From: Cellulomonas hominis
Lineage (GTDB): Bacteria > Actinomycetota > Actinomycetes > Actinomycetales > Cellulomonadaceae
DNA: 64,000 bases
Assembly (NCBI RefSeq): GCF_014201095.1
Contig: NZ_JACHDN010000001.1
Location: 3,782,001-3,846,000, forward strand
Direction of reading: 5' to 3'
A program made the position numbers and the translations under genes. Under the pieces are notes generated by a model. The model was given only the letters and a program-made list of their open reading frames with translations, was not told where the DNA came from and ran no database searches. This document shows, piece after piece, positions 59,284 to 64,000 of the stretch (positions are counted from its first letter, which is position 1; each line of letters begins with the position of its first letter).

Positions 59284-59640
59284 GGTGGTGCTCCAGGCTG
59301 GTGCGCGGCGGCCCGGGCCCGCGGCGGGGCGATCAGGGGCGCGGCTGCGCTGACGGCGACCGCCCGGCGGCGGTCAGGACGGCGTCAGCGGCGACAACAC
59401 CCGCGCAGCGGCGCGGCGGCGCGGGGCGCGGCGGACGGCGCGGCGAGGCCGGCGCGCTGCACGCGTGCTCCTCGCATCGGGTCCCCCTGCCGGTCGTCCC
59501 GGCGCGACCACCGCGCCGGTCCGGTCACGCTAACCCGGCGTCCCGCGGGGGTGTCAACGCGACCGTGACAGGCGTGAGACAACGTGACGACCGCGGGTCC
59601 TCGCCGCGCGGCAGCGCCCGGACCTCGGGATACTGAGGCG
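59284..59640. other. divergent intergenic region with leader peptide
   Basis: Between the DUF1684-ABC operon (minus) and the App1 gene (plus). The minus side holds the leader peptide at 59385-59477. I see no other gene. Confidence 0.5.
59385..59477 (-). CDS. Cys-codon leader peptide (attenuator-type)
   Basis: A 30-residue frame, MRGARVQRAGLAAPSAAPR and onward, ending LRGCCRR just before its stop. Tandem Cys codons at the end of an Arg/Ala-rich mini-ORF are known in actinobacterial attenuation leaders that sense cysteine. It lies about 100 bases upstream of the DUF1684-ABC operon and has GAGGAG-like sequence only inside the gene, so its start may be leaderless. Confidence 0.55.
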   Translation of the reverse strand: MRGARVQRAGLAAPSAAPRAAAPLRGCCRR

Positions 59641-60678
59641 ATGTCGACGCTCGCCCGGATCGCCGCCCGCACGGAGGACCGGATCAACTCCGCCGTCGTC
59701 CGGTTCCTGCGCCGCCGGGGCTACCAGCCCCGCGTCGTGACCTATCCGTCGTTCGGCACCACCACCCGCGCCCACGTGCGCGCCCGGGTGCTGCTCACCC
59801 CGCCCGACGCCCCGACGCCCGGGTCCGTCGAGCGGCGCGGGTGGCGGAACCTGCTGTCCGCGGAGGTCGACGGCGCCGTCGTCCGGGTCCGCGCCGAGGC
59901 CGACGGCCCGGACCTGCTCGTCACCCGCACCGACCGCGGCGGCTACCTGGACGCCCCCGTCGAGATCGCGCTCGAGCCCGGCTGGCGCGCCCTGTGGGTC
60001 GCGGTCGACGGCGGGGGAGCGGCGGTCCCCGCGCCCGTGCAGGTCGTGGACCCGGCCGCCACGCACGGGATCGTCAGCGACATCGACGACACGGTGCTCG
60101 TCACGATGGTGCCCCGCCCGCACCTCGCCGCCTGGAACTTCCTGGTCCGCTCCGAGGCCCGCCGCAGGCCCGTGCCCGGCATGCCGGACCTGTACCGCCG
60201 GCTCACGGCCACCCACCCGGACGCCCCGGTCTTCTACCTGTCGACCGGCGCGTGGAACACGGCGTCCGCCCTGGCCCGGTTCCTCGAGCGCGTCGGCCTC
60301 CCGCAGGGTTCGCTGCTGCTCACCGACCTCGGCCCCACCGGCACCGCGCTGTTCCGGTCCGGCCGCGCGTACAAGGCCGCGACCCTGCGCGCGCTGGCGG
60401 ACGAGCTGCCGCGCCTGCGCTGGATCCTCGTGGGCGACGACGGCCAGCACGACCCCCAGGTCTACGAGACGTTCGCCGCCGAGCACCCCGGCCGGGTCGC
60501 GGCCATCGCCGTCCGGGAGCTCTCGGTCACCGAGCAGGTGGCCGCCAACGGCCTGCCCGCGCCGACCCCCGCGACCCGGAGGGCGGTCGAGGACCTGGAC
60601 GCGTCCGCGGTGGTCCTGGCGCGCGGCGCGGACGGCCGGGCCCTCGCGACGGAGCTGGAGCGCGCGGGGGTCATCTGA
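59641..60678 (+). CDS. App1-type phosphatase (DUF2183)
   Basis: 345 residues. GIVSDIDDTVLVTMV is the DxDxT/V phosphatase motif, preceded by a beta domain (PVEIALEPGWRALWVAV). PDAPVFYLSTGAWNTASALARFLERVGLPQG and WILVGDDGQHDPQVYETFAAEHPGRVAAI are further family motifs. The yeast relative App1 is a phosphatidate phosphatase; bacterial substrates are unknown. ATG 59641 is preceded by GAGG. Confidence 0.9.
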   Translation: MSTLARIAARTEDRINSAVVRFLRRRGYQPRVVTYPSFGTTTRAHVRARVLLTPPDAPTPGSVERRGWRNLLSAEVDGAVVRVRAEADGPDLLVTRTDRGGYLDAPVEIALEPGWRALWVAVDGGGAAVPAPVQVVDPAATHGIVSDIDDTVLVTMVPRPHLAAWNFLVRSEARRRPVPGMPDLYRRLTATHPDAPVFYLSTGAWNTASALARFLERVGLPQGSLLLTDLGPTGTALFRSGRAYKAATLRALADELPRLRWILVGDDGQHDPQVYETFAAEHPGRVAAIAVRELSVTEQVAANGLPAPTPATRRAVEDLDASAVVLARGADGRALATELERAGVI

Positions 60679-60699
60679 CGCGCTGGTTGACCAGACCAG

Positions 60700-60833
60700 A
60701 CCAGACCAGCGGGCGGACGCTGGAGCCCCGCGGCGCGGTCCGCACCCCGGGTGCGCTCCGTGGGCAGATCGAGGTCCCGGACGGCGCGCGCGACCTGACC
60801 GACGAGGAGCTCGAGGACTGGTACGGCCGGTGA
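60700..60833 (+). pseudogene. remnant of a VapB-like antitoxin
   Basis: The open frame ends with GQIEVPDGARDLTDEELEDWYG, the typical tail of a type II antitoxin that pairs with PIN toxins. There is no N-terminal DNA-binding domain and no good start. Its stop overlaps the GTG of the next fragment. Confidence 0.65.
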
Positions 60834-60937
60834 GGGCGCTCGCCGACACGCACGTCCTGCTGTGGTGGCTCGCGGATGACGCGACGCTCGCGACGGTGGA
60901 CGAGCGGCTCGCCGCGCACGACGACTGCACGATCTGA
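60830..60937 (+). pseudogene. remnant of a PIN-domain (VapC-like) toxin
   Basis: 35 residues: RALADTHVLLWWLADDATL is the PIN N-terminus with the first catalytic Asp, but the frame stops after DDCTI, so about 90 residues are missing. Confidence 0.7.
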
Positions 60938-61040
60938 CCGGGGGCTGATCCCGCCCCCACCGCACAAACCCCCCGCCGAGACAGGTCCGTTCCGCCGGGA
61001 CAGGGCCCTGCACGGCCCTACCTCGGCGGTGGTGCGTCGG

Positions 61041-64000
<2,960 letters not shown>

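Overview
The window is high-GC actinobacterial DNA, most like Micrococcales/Cellulomonadaceae (inferred from base composition and protein content; no database was searched). It splits at about 39.8 kb. Positions 1-39,800 are the right-hand part of a large integrated element whose left end lies outside the window. Positions 39,801-64,000 are ordinary host chromosome.

The element ends in a large serine integrase (38370-39782, minus). Directly beyond it is the 3' part of a TrmH/SpoU RNA methyltransferase gene with no start of its own, so the element appears to have integrated inside spoU. From left to right it carries: hypothetical genes; a translation-RNA region (about 1.3-13.1 kb) with 26 recognisable tRNA genes, four more tRNA-like cloverleaf candidates and a tmRNA, broken by an IS256-like and an IS3-like insertion; an HNH protein and a large sortase-type surface protein; an oligoribonuclease-HTH fusion; a P-loop ATPase; a DNA-modification group (Dam-like, MT-A70-like and Mom-like enzymes); a glutaredoxin-like protein; an LPD29-like protein with a RuvC-like resolvase; a pentapeptide protein; a whole DNA polymerase III alpha subunit (DnaE) interrupted by an HNH-containing intein; a prepilin peptidase; SSB; a membrane-anchored HNH protein; and a CoiA-like nuclease. 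Own polymerase, SSB, resolvase, tRNAs, tmRNA and DNA modification suggest a large prophage or phage-derived element. No virion genes are visible in this part.

The most striking signal is a 9-mer, GCCGCACAT, seen 18 times exactly and once with one change, only in the element. In ten cases the start codon begins exactly 10 bases after its last T, with no ribosome-binding site. In the other cases the same offset falls in a 5' leader or at the 5' end of a tRNA-like RNA. I read it as an element-specific promoter that mostly makes leaderless mRNAs. A second shared promoter type (GGCCAGCGC, then TACAGT) precedes two or three genes.

The tRNA genes are unusual. Five have C instead of U at position 33 and seven have A instead of T at position 54, although their stems pair well. 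The tmRNA encodes a tag ending in LTA instead of LAA.

The host part holds: a GH68 levansucrase; a BCCT transporter; an amino-acid permease; lysE and an argP/lysG-type regulator separated by a GntR-ABC operon; a GH65 phosphorylase gene with an apparent frameshift; fucO-like alcohol dehydrogenase; a hexapeptide-repeat protein; an oligopeptide ABC operon with DUF1684 behind a Cys-codon leader peptide; an App1-type phosphatase; a decayed VapBC-like pair; guaB1; and two sugar ABC permeases running off the right edge.
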